Origin: Flaveria trinervia
Lineage: Eukaryota > Streptophyta > Magnoliopsida > Asterales > Asteraceae
Assembly (NCBI GenBank): GCA_025506515.1
Contig: CM046454.1
Coordinates: 59,784,913 to 59,848,912 of the forward strand
Length of the DNA: 64,000 nt
Reading direction: 5' to 3'
The notes beneath the pieces were generated by a model, which saw only the letters and a list, made by a program, of their open reading frames with translations, was not told where the DNA came from and made no database searches. The translations under genes and the position numbers were made by a program. This document shows, one piece after another, positions 44,013-55,096 of the stretch (the first letter of the stretch is position 1; every line of letters starts with the position of its first letter).

Positions 44013-45410
44013 GACTTTAATAAAATATTGCAGTGGAAACATTAAAATAACTCTTCATTTCAATATAAATGCTTTTGCAAGTTAATAAAGCATTCGTTAC
44101 AAAACATCATTTTTTCGTATTACAATGCAAAAACATTATCGTTATACAAAATGGATGCCATCCAAAATAAGCCAAGTAGCCGCTCGTGCCATCCTCAGCA
44201 ATCGTTACTTGTCAACTGGAAAATACATAAAAGTCAGTGTTGCTGAGTGATTCCTAGTTTTAAAATAAAACATCATTTACTTCCGTTTAAAACTATTCTT
44301 TACATTAATACGCGATCAAGCATCATACGTACACATAGATAATCTTATTATTATCTTCATCATCATTCATCGCACATGCTCGTTATCATTCATTATCATC
44401 ATTCATTCATTTTCTTTTGTATCATTCGTTCCGTACATACATCATTAATCTTTACTTTCATTCGAACCAATGCCATGTGCTTCACCCTACCGTCATGCAT
44501 AAAGCGGGTACTGTGCCGAAGTCTATAAATAGACTCCCATACATTGTGCCTGGTGACCTGACCACAGTACCGGGGTAAGCGACAAGGATCCCATACGTGT
44601 GGTCAATCGCACGGATTAGACCCCAGTGTGCATCCTTCTGAAGTAGCTAACGCACACACTATTGAGCTAACACCCTTCATTGGGTGTGAACCTCCATACA
44701 TTGCTTGTAAGACTTTTCTTACATTCGTTTATTCATTAATACATGCATTCATTCTTACTTTAAGTTCCACTTATCATCATCATCATTAACTTCCGCTTTA
44801 CATTACATAATGCTTTTCATTCATTTCATACTCACAACACGTAAACTACAGAATAATACATAATAGGAACGTAAGAAAACACAACACATTCGTACATAGC
44901 ATCACATAAAATTACATACCCCATCACACATCATCATAATGTCATGCATCATACATTCACATACATAAACATATGCACAATAAGCATAAGTCATCATAAA
45001 ACATAACCGACCCTCCGCGGAACATCGGGGGTTTGGGGGCGGCAGCCCCTGACAACGGGGTCCTTGGAGCAGTAGCCCCTAGTAGGGTCCAAGGGACAAC
45101 GCCCCTAGCTGGGGTTGCGCTGCCAGGTTATCGTGAAATTTTTTTATTTTAACACTTTTATATAGCACATTTCCTTATAGAAAAATTGATTTTCCCGTTA
45201 AAACCTCTTAAAATCTTGGTTATTTAAATCGTATATTTAGTATGCATTTCCAGCCCTAAACTAGTTCAAAACCTTTAAATAGGGGATCTAGAACTCACCT
45301 GGACTCGATGAGTAGCTTTTCAATCAAGCTTTCAAAGCAAGGGTTGCACTACGCAGCCTGCAGATAAGTTAACACTCAAATGAGTTAAATTCTCCCTAAT
45401 TTTGATGCTA

Positions 45411-45640
45411 ATTTCGCTGCCCGATTAGCAGTTTCGCTGTTAGTTTCGCCAGCAGTTTCGCTGCTAGTTTCGATGGCATCTTCGCTGCCAGTTTCGCTAA
45501 TAGTTTCGCCCAACTTTTGTTGGAAAACCATGTATGTGAAACTACCTGCGAAACTATAGTTTCGCAGGAAGCTTTCATAGTTTTGCTGGATGACCATGCA
45601 ATTTCGCTGGATGAACCTGTATTTTCGTAGAACGGGCTGA
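45411..45640. repeat. GTTTCGC micro-repeat array in LTR F
   Basis: Repeated (G/T)AGTTTCGCTG, AGTTTCGCCAGC and TCTTCGCTGCC words with a GCGAAACTATAGTTTCGC palindrome at about 45547-45565. Same motif vocabulary as 12780-12935. Confidence 0.85.
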
Positions 45641-46274
45641 AAATTATGAACCAACCCATTTTGACACAAGACTTCAATCTTTTACACCCAAAACCTTGGT
45701 TTATCACCCAATAAGCTTTATCTAAGCTTCTTACATGTTTTCTTACACAAAAATGTGAGTTTTGGGCGTATCTTTGCTACTTTCAAAAACCCCAAGCCCT
45801 ATAATCTGGGTTTACATCAAAAGGAATGATTAAATGATGTTTCTTACCTGGTGATTTCTTGTTGTTTGGATGCCATTTTAAATGATGTTTCTTACCTGGA
45901 TTCTTGGTGATTTCTTGTTGTTTGGATGCCCATGAACACCGATCTTTAATTCCGTGATCAACCAAGCCTTGAATCTTCAATTTTCTTCACTTTCTCTCTC
46001 TACACTCTCTCTCTAGAATTGGGGTGTTCAGTTGCAAATGAGAGCTGCTCAAGCTGATCTGTTTATATATATCGGGCGTTCTCGGGACCTTAAACTCGCC
46101 AAACACATAACCCACAAGGTCTACTCGGTCTATACTCCATTACCCGCTTATTTTATTTAAATAATTCCCGCTAGGCTATTATTATTAATTGGATCGTTTT
46201 GACTTTATTTCGGGCATTACACTGCGCGACACCCCTGATGAAAATAGAAAGGCAGTGGCCAGACCCAACGATGT

Positions 46275-46342
46275 CCGTCCTCAAACCCTCTCTCTCTAAA
46301 TGAGGGTGGTACCACATGCAACAAATTTTGCATGATTAGCTG
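46275..46342. repeat. Right copy of direct repeat flanking LTR F
   Basis: AAACCCTCTCTCTCTAAATG then GGTGGTACCACATGCAACAA and TTGCATGATTAGC, the partner of 43750-43842. Confidence 0.8.
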
Positions 46343-46460
46343 CAGTAAAACTCCAACAAAAACCGAAGTGGAGTTTAATATTAATAAAATTTATATGTGG
46401 TATGAATTGTAATTGAATCATACATCAAAATAGATTTTTTTGGTAATATGAAGTTGTAAT

Positions 46461-47735
46461 AGTTTAATAATAATAATCACAATAATAATAATAATAACAA
46501 TAATAATAATAATAATAATAATAATCAATAATAATAATAATAATAATAATATAATAATAATAATAATAATAATAATATAATAATAATAAAATAATAATAA
46601 TAATAATAATAGTAATATAGTAATAATAATAATAATAATAACAATAATAACAATAATAACAATAATAACAATAACAATAATAACAATAACAACAACAACA
46701 ATAACAATAACAACAATAACAATAATAATAACAATAATAATAACAATAACAATAATAACAATAAGAATAGTGACCATAACAATAGTGATCATAAAAATAG
46801 TGACCATAAGAATAGTGACCATGAGAATAGTGACCACGAGAATAGTGACCACGGGAATAGTGATCACGGGAATAGTGACCACGGGAATAGTGACCACGGG
46901 AATAGTGACCACGGGAATAGTGACCACGGGAATAGTGACCACGGGAATAGTGACCACGGGAATAGTGACCACGGGAATAGTGACCACGGGAATAGTGACC
47001 ACGGGAATAGTGACCACGGGAATAATGACCACGGGAATAATGACCACGGGAATAATGACCACGATAATAATGGCCATGAGAATAATGGCCATGAGAATAA
47101 TGACCATGATAATGATAATAATGACCATGATAATAATGATGATGATAATAATGATGACGATAATAATGATGACGATAATTATAACGATAATTATAACGAT
47201 AATTATAACGATAATAATAACGATAATAATAACGACAATAATAACGGCAATAATAACGGCAATAATAACGGCAATAATAACGGCAATAATAACGGCAATA
47301 ATAACGGCAATAATAACGTCAATAATAACTTCAATAATAACGTCAATAATAACGTCAATAATAACGTCAATAATAACGGCAATAATAACGGCAATAATAA
47401 CGGCACTAATAACGGCGCTAATAACGGCGCTAATAACGGCGCTAATAACGGCGCTAATAACGGCGCTAATAACGGCGCTAATAACGGCGCTAATAACGGC
47501 GCTAATAACGGCGCTAATAACGGCAATAATAGCGGCAATAATAGCGGCAATAATAGCGGCAATAATAGCGGCAATAATAGCGGCATAATAGCGGCAATAA
47601 TAGCGGCAATAATAGCGGCAATAATAGCGGCAATAATAGCGGCAATAATAGCGGCAATAATAGCGGCAATAATAGCGACAATAATAGCGACAATAATAAC
47701 GACAATAATAACAACAATAATAACGACAATATATC
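46461..47735. repeat. AAT-derived minisatellite, 1.27 kb, with 15-bp and 12-bp higher units
   Basis: From left to right: (AAT)n with AAC interruptions; about 15 copies of TGACCACGGGAATAG (46800-47040); GACCATGAGAATAAT variants; 12-bp TAACGATAATTA; AACGGCAATAAT; AACGGCGCTAAT (47400-47520); AGCGGCAATAAT (47520-47690). Long stop-free frames on both strands are consequences of the repeat. Confidence 0.95.
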
Positions 47736-48204
47736 AAGTCCTAACTATAATATTTTGGTATAATTAATTGTGGTGTTAAATTAGGAGTAAGCTAGAAGGG
47801 TAGAGTCGTAATTGAACGAACTTTGTAATATATAATTAACACCTAAAATTTTCCATTAGCTCTTGATGTTACTTGCAAAATCTGTTATGTGTGTTATGAC
47901 AGTTACATTAATATGATTAAATACATAAAATGAACGTATGAAGATTTTGTTGATTCATATGTACCTAGTTTACGGTTTTAATGTAATATGTCTGTCATGT
48001 CCTAAATGTAATGAAACGAATGAGTTGAATGAAATATAATATGTGGTTGTTGATCTTAAAGTCTAATGTTTCAGTGTATGTTTTAATGTTTATTATTTAT
48101 TAACGCATATGAAACCAACTATATAGGTTGTGGCTGTTTAATAGATCTTAGTCAAGTAATGATTGAGAAACATATTCACATTTAGTCGTATGAAGTTTTC
48201 ACGC

Positions 48205-48410
48205 GAATGGGCCATGCAAATGGACCATATGCATAAATACTTCATGCTAATGGACCAGTCGCATGACTGAATGGATCAGTCGCACGACTGGGACATACGG
48301 AGGACTCAGTCGCACGACTGAACATTCAGTCGTGTGATTGACTCAGTCACATGCTTTAGTCACACAACTGAACCATGCTAATGGTCCAGTCGTACGATTG
48401 ACTAACCCTA
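48205..48410. repeat. U3 palindrome array, element C
   Basis: CAGTCGCATGACTGAATGGA, TCAGTCGCACGACTGGGAC, CTCAGTCGCACGACTGAACA, TTCAGTCGTGTGATTGACTC and further variants, ending directly before the telo-box-like AACCCTAACC and TATA. Confidence 0.88.
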
Positions 48411-48412
48411 AC

Positions 48413-48421
48413 CTATAAATA
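48413..48421 (+). promoter_or_regulatory. TATA box of element C LTR
   Basis: CTAACCCTAACCTATAAATACC; the transcription start is expected about 30 bp downstream (near 48450). Confidence 0.7.
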
Positions 48422-48687
48422 CCACTTAATTCGTGGAAGAAAAAACACGTTGAAGAATTCGACTCCTACTCGTACCCTAGCCGTCCAGAACGTCCAAGAA
48501 AGCCAGTCCAAGTTCATAGATCGTTCTTGATCGATTCCTATTCGTTCTTAACGTTTAGTTTATTGTTATATCGATCAGGTTAACGTTCTCACTGATTGGA
48601 TCGCCAATCAAATAGGATTCCGCACTATTTGAGTTGGTATACACGTAAATCAGTTAGTACTCCGTCCGGTACACGGTCCCTAACAAG

Positions 48688-48699
48688 TGGTATCATAGC
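48688..48699 (+). other. Primer binding site of element C
   Basis: TGGTATCATAGC, two bases after the LTR; one mismatch to TGGTATCAGAGC found in element B. Confidence 0.85.
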
Positions 48700-48904
48700 T
48701 TTGGCTCTTGATTTACGTGTGATTCGATTGATTTTGATATAAAAATCGTGATTTTTACACAAAAACGCAATCTTTTTGTGTCAAACAGTGTTTTGGATGT
48801 CTCCAGCTCAAAAAGTGAACGTTTTCCGGCATACGGCAATTAGGGTTAGTGAGAAATTCGTGTTTTTGCGTCAAAATACCTTAAACCCTCAAATTCTCAA
48901 AATT

Positions 48905-49130
48905 CAGCAGCTTCAGTCGCACGATTGACTCAATCGCATGACTGAATCCATACGCACCCCTCATATGCACGATTGGACTCAGTCGTTCAGCCATACATAA
49001 GACTGAATTGCCGAGTCGCATTGTTCACTCGCACCTGTCCATTCGCACGAGTTAGCCATCCGTATTGGTTCATTCACACATATGAGTCATACGCATTGGT
49101 CAATCGCACGAATTGTCCAATCGCACACCT
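48905..49130. repeat. Leader palindrome array, element C
   Basis: CTTCAGTCGCACGATTGACTC, CAATCGCATGACTGAATCC, CATTCGCACGAGTTAG and others, 50-280 nt upstream of the gag ATG. Confidence 0.82.
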
Positions 49131-49180
49131 TCATTGGCTCAAGTAAAACAGTTTTGTTCTAAAGACCAAAGTCAATAGTA

Positions 49181-50273
49181 ATGGAGGATTAATATTCAGC
49201 GTTCACTGCAGGAAGGGACTCTAGGATTCAAAATTTGTTGCTTTTAGAAAATGAAGTGGGAAATCATAACAAGCCCCCTAAGCTCATAACGTTAGATGAT
49301 TATCCACAATGGAAGCAAAGATTTGAGATTTACTTAAATGGAGTAGATCCCAATATGTGGGAGTTGATAGAGACAGGATATAGCATGCCTGTAGGTGCAG
49401 ATGGAGTCAAACTTACCTTAGGCGGTATAACTGACGGCCAAAAGGTAAAGTACAATGCAGAGAAGAAAGTATATGCATTGCTAACTCAGTCAAATCCTAA
49501 GGACATCTTCCATCAATTTTCTGAGAACAAGCAAGCTAAGAAGCTGTGGGATGCATTGGAAAAGAGGTATGAGGGAAATGCATCGTTAAAAGCTCCAAAG
49601 GCTAAAGCGTTAAAGAAGGAGTTTGACAACTTCTCGTCAATGGGAAAGGAGAGCTTGGACAACGTCATTGATCAGTTCTACCACTTAATGAGTGAGCTGC
49701 ACACTCATGGAGTCACGACGTCTATGGAAGACAAAGGTTCAAACTTTGCAGATTGTTGCCAGAGAAGTGGGTTTCCTTTGTATCCAACCTCAGACAGAAT
49801 GATTTGCTGGCGAAGTTAGATATCAATGACTTCATTCTGAAGCTGAGAGAGGAAGAGTTGAGGATGAAGTACAGTGCCCAAAAGTCTTCATATGATCAGA
49901 ATCCGACACTGTACAACTCAACTCCATAAGCCAAACGTCTGGAGCGCCACTTTAAACGGAATTTGTGTCGAGTTCAGCTGGTCCATCTCAAGCTACCACT
50001 TCAGGATCTGACATGTCAAGGTCGTCTTGTACCCAATACATAGCACCTGAAGCCAATGCTACAAAACTAAAGATCGAAAATCTCGGGAATGTGATAGTAG
50101 AGGTAGCAAAGGAGCACATAGATCTCCTAGCAGTTGTTGTTCACTCCTATGACGGACTAGTTGCTAGGAAGATTGGGACCTGCCATCTGGCAGATGAGGA
50201 CTACGAGCAGGTAGACGAGACAGAGCTAGAGATAATGGACATCATATGGGCCTTAGCAAGTGCTGTTCGGAGA
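49181..50273 (+). pseudogene. Element C gag, truncated and frameshifted
   Basis: ATG at 49181 is followed by an early TAA. The homologous frame runs LLLENEVGNHNKPPKLITLD, YPQWKQRFEIYLNGVD, AKKLWDALEKRYEGNASLK and FDNFSSMGKESLDNVIDQFY (UBN2-type gag). After a frame change near 49760 it continues in GPSQATTSGSDMSR and ALASAVRR. The zinc knuckle would follow but is separated by element B. Confidence 0.88.
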
Positions 50274-50540
50274 TGTTAAGATCTGGTATTTGACCAAACA
50301 CCAACTGATTAACGTGTTAAATCAAACGAAATAGTGCGGAATCCTATTTGATTGGCGATCCAATTAGTGAGAATGCACATAGACACAATAATGTATTGAA
50401 TCTAACGTCAAGAATCGATTAGGAATCGATCTACAGTGTTCTATGAACTTAGAGTACGAACTTAGAGACTTCTGGACGGCTAGGGTACGTCTGGAGTTGA
50501 AGTGGATTCAATGCTTACGTTTTTCCAGGAATTAGGTGGT

Positions 50541-50548
50541 ATTTATAG
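50541..50548 (-). promoter_or_regulatory. TATA box in element B LTR
   Basis: Minus strand GCAACCCTAACCTATAAATACC, telo-box-like motif plus TATA as in A and C. Confidence 0.7.
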
Positions 50549-50565
50549 GTTAGGGTTGCTCATTC

Positions 50566-50770
50566 GGGCGACTGAACCATTAGCATGGTTCATTCGTGCG
50601 ATTGAGCCATGCGGTTGATCCATTCGCACAACTGAGTGTTCAGTTATGCGACTGAGTTAGACACATGAAGTTGTTCAGGCGTATGAACTATTTAGGCGCA
50701 TGGACACTCAGTCGCATGGCCATTCGGACGCATGACCACTGTTTGGGTGCATGGTCCAGTCGGACGCATG
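50566..50770. repeat. U3 palindrome array, element B
   Basis: CATTCGGGCGACTGAACC, CATTCGTGCGATTGAGCC, TTCAGTTATGCGACTGAG and related CAGTCGCATGG units directly upstream of TATA. Confidence 0.82.
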
Positions 50771-51016
50771 AGAACTTCACTTCACCAAGTTTGAGTGCAT
50801 TCAATATTATAACATTATGCATAACACTTCAACAATCACAAACCTATATAATCAAGTCAATATGCGTTAAACAACTCATTAATGAAATATTAAACATTAT
50901 AAACACAACCAAACATTTGTATTTGATTAAGTACCCGTACAATTACAATTACATAAGTGTAAGACAATACAAAGATATTACATTAAGATCATAAAGTAGG
51001 GACACATGTATCAACA

Positions 51017-51032
51017 AACTCCCCCTTGGACC
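51017..51032 (-). other. Polypurine tract of element B
   Basis: Minus strand GGTCCAAGGGGGAGTT, directly before the 3' LTR. Confidence 0.85.
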
Positions 51033-51041
51033 TAGATTCAT

Positions 51042-52244
51042 CTATTGTCTTACCTTCTTCATAACCTCTTCGTACTTCTTGTACTTCTCCTCTCTTGTGA
51101 CTCCCGCGTGTATCTCAAATGCAAAGCAGAGTCGTATCACATTTTGGAATTGGAGGGCTAGTACAATATCTTGCGTGTCATAGAATAGTGGCCACTTGTA
51201 TAATGTGTATACATCATTAGCAGACAAGTTTGTAAGCCACATTAGATCAAATACCCTGATAGTATCCATTTTTCTCTCTTTGTTTAGAACTATGACCGCC
51301 TCCCCTGTTCTCCAATCATAGTACCACCACTTAAAGTGTGGAGTGAAGTCCTGTGGCATTTCCCTGAGAGGGATTCTTGACATTGTTCTTGGGGGACTCC
51401 ACTTCAGCAATATTTTTGGCTTTCCAGTTATAGGATCAACTTTAGAATGTCTGATATACCTTGTAGGTTGTTGAGGTTTGAAGTTGACCCACCTGGTGTG
51501 GTACTCTTTCTTCAGGGCAGCCTCAAACCAGCCTGACATCTTCCTTGGGTCAGCATATAGTAACTTCAGTTTAGCCAGCTAGTTGAGCTCAAAACCAGGT
51601 AGAGACTTTAGATCATGCGGGAATCTAAAGTACTCAATACCCATCTCTCGCTTTATCGCGTATACATTAAGATCATCAAAATGAGCCCACACGATAATCT
51701 TGCTTGACACCTTTTGATGTTTCTTTACTTTGTAGAGCTTGGTGTAGACATTTGGTTTAGGAGCAGAGCGTTGTGCTCGGATCTCCTCAAAACATGCAGC
51801 CCATTTAGCCTTTTTGATGTTGACTTCGGCGTCTGAGACTTGGGCCTCTCTTATCCTTTTCTGACTCTTTCTCCATTTTATCCAGAGTCTCAAAAGTGTC
51901 ACTGACAGGAGTTTCTCCCAGATTTGGAATTATATTTCCCTCATTGTCAGTGTACTCTGGATAGTGTTGTGCACTGACATCTTCAATCTCGATCTCATCA
52001 ACATCTTGAAGCTCATCGTCACTTTCCTTTTGCACAGTTGGAGCATCTTTCACAATCTCATCAGGATTGAGTCGGAATATTTCAGCCAGTTGCTTGTCGG
52101 TGAGATCATGAATTATTTCTCCTTCTTCAGGAGTGTAATTCACTGATCTCCTGACAATCTCTTGCAGATCAAGAATCATGGTTAGTTGAGTCTTGATCTG
52201 TTGAAGGGGAGCAATATCGTGTTCATCCCTTTGATAATTTGGAT
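51042..52244 (-). pseudogene. Element B accessory gene, last exon
   Basis: From acceptor AATCAAGCAG to TAG at 51042, ten bases before the polypurine tract. Readable: EHDIAPLQQIKTQL, LTDKQLAEIFRLNPDEIVKD, VNIKKAKWAACFEEIRAQRS, IVWAHFDDLNVYAIKREMG, MSGWFEAALKKEYHTRWVNF, IPLREMPQDFTPHFKWWYYD and WLTNLSANDVYTLYKW. One frameshift near 51870-51900 and one stop near 51579. Confidence 0.72.
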
Positions 52245-52413
52245 CTGCTTGATTTAAACATTCAATATATCAATCGTTAGTTAACAATCAAGACATAACC
52301 ATAATAATCGAAAACATAACTATTTACATTACATATAAACAGGTATTTCGTTAATTTCATACATAATCCGAATACAAAAGATTTTAAATAACAATAAAAC
52401 AACTAAGCATTAC
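52245..52413 (-). other. Predicted intron 2 of element B accessory gene (169 nt)
   Basis: Donor AAGA|GTAATGC, T-rich body, acceptor TTTAAATCAAGCAG. Splicing fuses IQDK to NPNYQRDEHD in frame. The body has diverged from element A more than the borders have. Confidence 0.75.
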
Positions 52414-54397
52414 TCTTGTCCTGGATCATCGGCTCTTATGCTGCTGGGTTGGATGAGGAGGCACTCGGATCTTGAGTACGTTTGGTCCTCCTTTCACTCG
52501 CTGATGTGGCACCTGCAGCTGAAGAGTCGTCATCATCATCATCACTAACATCAGTATGACCATAATGATCATCACCATCATCATCATCATCACTATCATC
52601 ATCAGCATCATCATCTCCATCACCTTCTTCTATGTTTAAGGGCTCTTCTTTGGACCCTTTGAGCTTTAACTGCAGAGATTTGTTTGCAGCCTCTAGCTCC
52701 TCAATCCTTTTGGTGTGTTGCTCCTGGAGCTGAGACATCCGATATGCCTGCTCATCTATCAATCGAGCCTGATGAGAGAGCTGCTGAGATTGGACAGTGG
52801 TCAGGTCTACCAGCTGTCTTATCTGATTGGTCTTCTCTTCATCTGCTGCTAACAGTCTCAGCACCATTCGATTAAGTGCTGAGAGCTGTTCCTCTACCCC
52901 ACTGGGAGGCAGAGGCAATCCTGATGGATATGGAGAGAAAGAAGATGGTGCTATAGGATGGCTAGTGGTGGTGACTGTGGTGAAGATTGGAGGTGGTATA
53001 GATGATGGTGGTGGTGGCGTAAGTGTGAATGATGTGGTGGTGGATGAAAGGGTGGTAGTGGTATGAGGGGGAATGGTGGTAGGGGTGGTAGTGGATGTAG
53101 TGGTAGTGGTGGTAGGTGGAACGATGGTACCTGTGGTGGTGGCTGTGGTGGTGATAAAGGTGATTTTGCATTTCTTCCTTTTCAAGCCATGGGGCTGAGC
53201 CATCCTCTTCTTCCTCGATCCAGTCAAGGAGGATGCTCCCCCTAGAGCACGTCCTGGCAGATCAGGAGTATAAGTAAGATCATTAGTGGTCTCTCCCAAT
53301 CCGCCTGGGCGTTCACCAACCGCTCGGAGCCCTCGCTCTGTGGGAACGACTTTACTTCCCACAGTCCGAGTCAGTGGCTCCTCATCTGACTCCTCTTCCT
53401 CACCTGGCATGAAATCCTGGTGGAACCCAGCAGTCTCCGCTACGTCTCTAGTGGGGGCAGATACTGGAGATGGAATATCAGTAGTGGGACCCCTTTGTTG
53501 AGTGGGTCCTTTATCTCCAGCATCTCCGCTATCATCATCGGAGTCATCATCAGGGAGCTGTAGCTACTCTTCTTCAGAGTCACTATCAACGTGACGCCAT
53601 TTACGCCTAGCCGGCGCCACGTAGTTTTTTAGGGCCAGATGCCCAAATAATCTCCTCACAGGGGGCTTTACCTGCTTCCCCCTATAAACCTTCATCCTGC
53701 CCAAGGTGGTATCGTCCATCACCTCGAGTACCACCGCGTCCTCCTTCTCCTTCGGCAAGGAAGGGAGCTTCTGGTCTATAATCATCTGCATAAAGCGAGG
53801 GTACATGCAGAAGCCCTCCTTCCTTTTCCCCTCAATGTTCTCCACCAAGTAGGTGAAGATCATCCTGGAGAAGCTGAACGGATGGTTCAGCACCAGTGCA
53901 GCATATGCATTCTGGATCTGATCGGACAGTTCATCAAAACCTCCCTTCAGAGACGCTAAGCACTTAAGCAGTACGTGCACAAGGTACTTGAACTGGGGAC
54001 ACAGGTTGCTCTTGTTGAGCACCCCTGCATTGATGTCCCCAGCGTACCTGGCCCGCAGGAAACAGCCTCTGACAATCAGGGGGTGTAGTTGTGTGGGGCG
54101 TTCAGCATCATCCCCAAGCTGCAACACTGTCCTGAGATCATCCTCAGAGATCTCAATGGCCTGTCCAAATATAGAACTACGGATTCGATGAGGCTCTGAG
54201 GTTCTATCAACTACAACACCTTCCCAGAAGGCCTGTTGAATAGAACGATACGGTGTGCATGGAGATGAGATTGCGTGAGAGATCCTTGAGCGCCTAAGAA
54301 ACAAGATGATTCCAGCAAAGTCAGGTGCATGTCTGGATGACTGATCTAGATGAGCACAAATATTATGCTTGGTGCTCATTGTCCACCGACTCGCCAT
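52414..54397 (-). pseudogene. Element B accessory gene, main coding exon
   Basis: About 661 codons in one frame with two stops. ATG at 54397: MASRWTMSTKHNICAHLDQS, GVLNKSNLCPQFKYLVHVLL, FDELSDQIQNAYAALVLNHP, FSFSRMIFTYLVENIEGK, FCMYPRFMQMIIDQKL and PPVRRLFGHLALKNYVAPAR. After a TAG (53564) come an acidic stretch, Thr/Pro-rich repeats, a coiled coil (YRMSQLQEQHTKRIEELEAA) and DGDDDADDDSDDDDDGDD. The phrase order to about residue 270 is shared with element A and, more distantly, element D. Confidence 0.8.
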
Positions 54398-54956
54398 CTG
54401 TTACAAAAAAAACATTAGTATCCGTTGATTAAGAATATCTTGAATCACTTGGACTTGAAAATATTTCCCTTTTTATCTGTTATGCGAATGAGACTGTGCG
54501 ACTGAGATCTAGTCGTGCGAATAAGTAGTGCGACTTAGATCTAGTCGTGCGAATTATTCCATACGTACGACTGGTCATGCGACTGAGCTCACCCGTATGT
54601 ATACTTAATCGTGTATATCAGTCGTGCGCCTGAACTCACACACATGATTCAGTCGTGCGGCTTAGCTATTCGCACTACCCAGTCATGCGACTGAAGTTCA
54701 TCAGCCTATCCATTCGCATGACACACTACTGTTCAATTCAAATTTAAGTTTTGACCAATTCTTATGATTAGACGTCGTGTTTTGGTTCATTGGACTCGCA
54801 ATCATTATACTTAACACCTAATAACATTAATTTCAGTTGATTGCTTGGATTAATTAGGTTATTTTGTCAAACAAGGCTTGGTTCTTGGTTTGGACCGAAC
54901 TTGTCGATGTTGGAGTCAAATTAAATGAAATATGATTGGATTGAACCGCATTGTAC
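54398..54956 (-). other. Predicted 5'-leader intron of element B accessory gene (559 nt)
   Basis: Donor ATACAG|GTACAATGCGG; the acceptor side is GATACTAATG, eight T, GTAACAG directly followed by the ATG, a textbook branch/polypyrimidine/AG arrangement. Element A has matching words. The acceptor could alternatively pair with an upstream donor in the genomic RNA leader, as in retroviral env splicing. Confidence 0.6.
54480..54720. repeat. Palindrome array in accessory leader, element B
   Basis: Units such as CTAGTCGTGCGAATAAG, GTAGTGCGACTTAGATCTAG, TCAGTCGTGCGCCTGAAC and CAGTCATGCGACTGAAG, ending about 80 nt before the ATG, as in the gag leader. Confidence 0.8.
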
Positions 54957-55096
54957 CTGTATAGTCAGTGGAAATCGTCAGTGCACAAAAATTAGTGGTA
55001 TGTAATGATCTAATGAAAATTTTGGCAGAGTAACGATAGTTTGTGCGTCTCAGGGTGATTTTGAGGGTGGTGAGTGATTGGGACCGACTATCCCAC

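Larger units (their letters stand above)
47948..48685 (+). repeat. Element C 5' LTR, 738 bp
   Basis: TGTTGATTCATATG to CGGTCCCTAACA. U3 palindrome array at 48205-48410, TATA at 48413-48421, and the shared phrase TTGGATCGCCAATCAAATAG. Very close to the LTR of element A. Confidence 0.9.
47948..50273 (+). mobile_element. Element C: 5' end of a Ty1-copia element, interrupted by B
   Basis: Plus strand: LTR 47948-48685, primer site, leader with palindrome array, and gag from 49181. Gag stops abruptly at 50273 where the LTR of element B begins. The rest of C should lie beyond the right edge, after B. Confidence 0.9.
50274..51016 (-). repeat. Element B 3' LTR, 743 bp
   Basis: TGTTAAGATCTGG to CATGTATCAACA. 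TATA at 50541-50548 (minus CTATAAATACC), U3 palindrome array 50566-50770, polypurine tract at 51017. The outer (R/U5) third differs from that of A and C, so B is a separate subfamily. Confidence 0.92.

Noticed and set aside
46418..47737. 439-codon minus-strand open frame and a 272-codon plus-strand frame
   Set aside because: They are translations of the AAT-derived minisatellite; periodic Ile/Val/Leu/Thr text with no gene-like composition.
50271..50285. Continuous reading of C gag into AGATGTTAAG
   Set aside because: TGTTAAGATCTGG is the LTR end of element B; the stop is an insertion effect.
51042..54397. Accessory gene as a retroviral envelope gene
   Set aside because: The position fits, but no signal peptide, membrane helix or glycoprotein-like cysteine pattern is seen; long acidic and coiled-coil parts argue for an intracellular protein.
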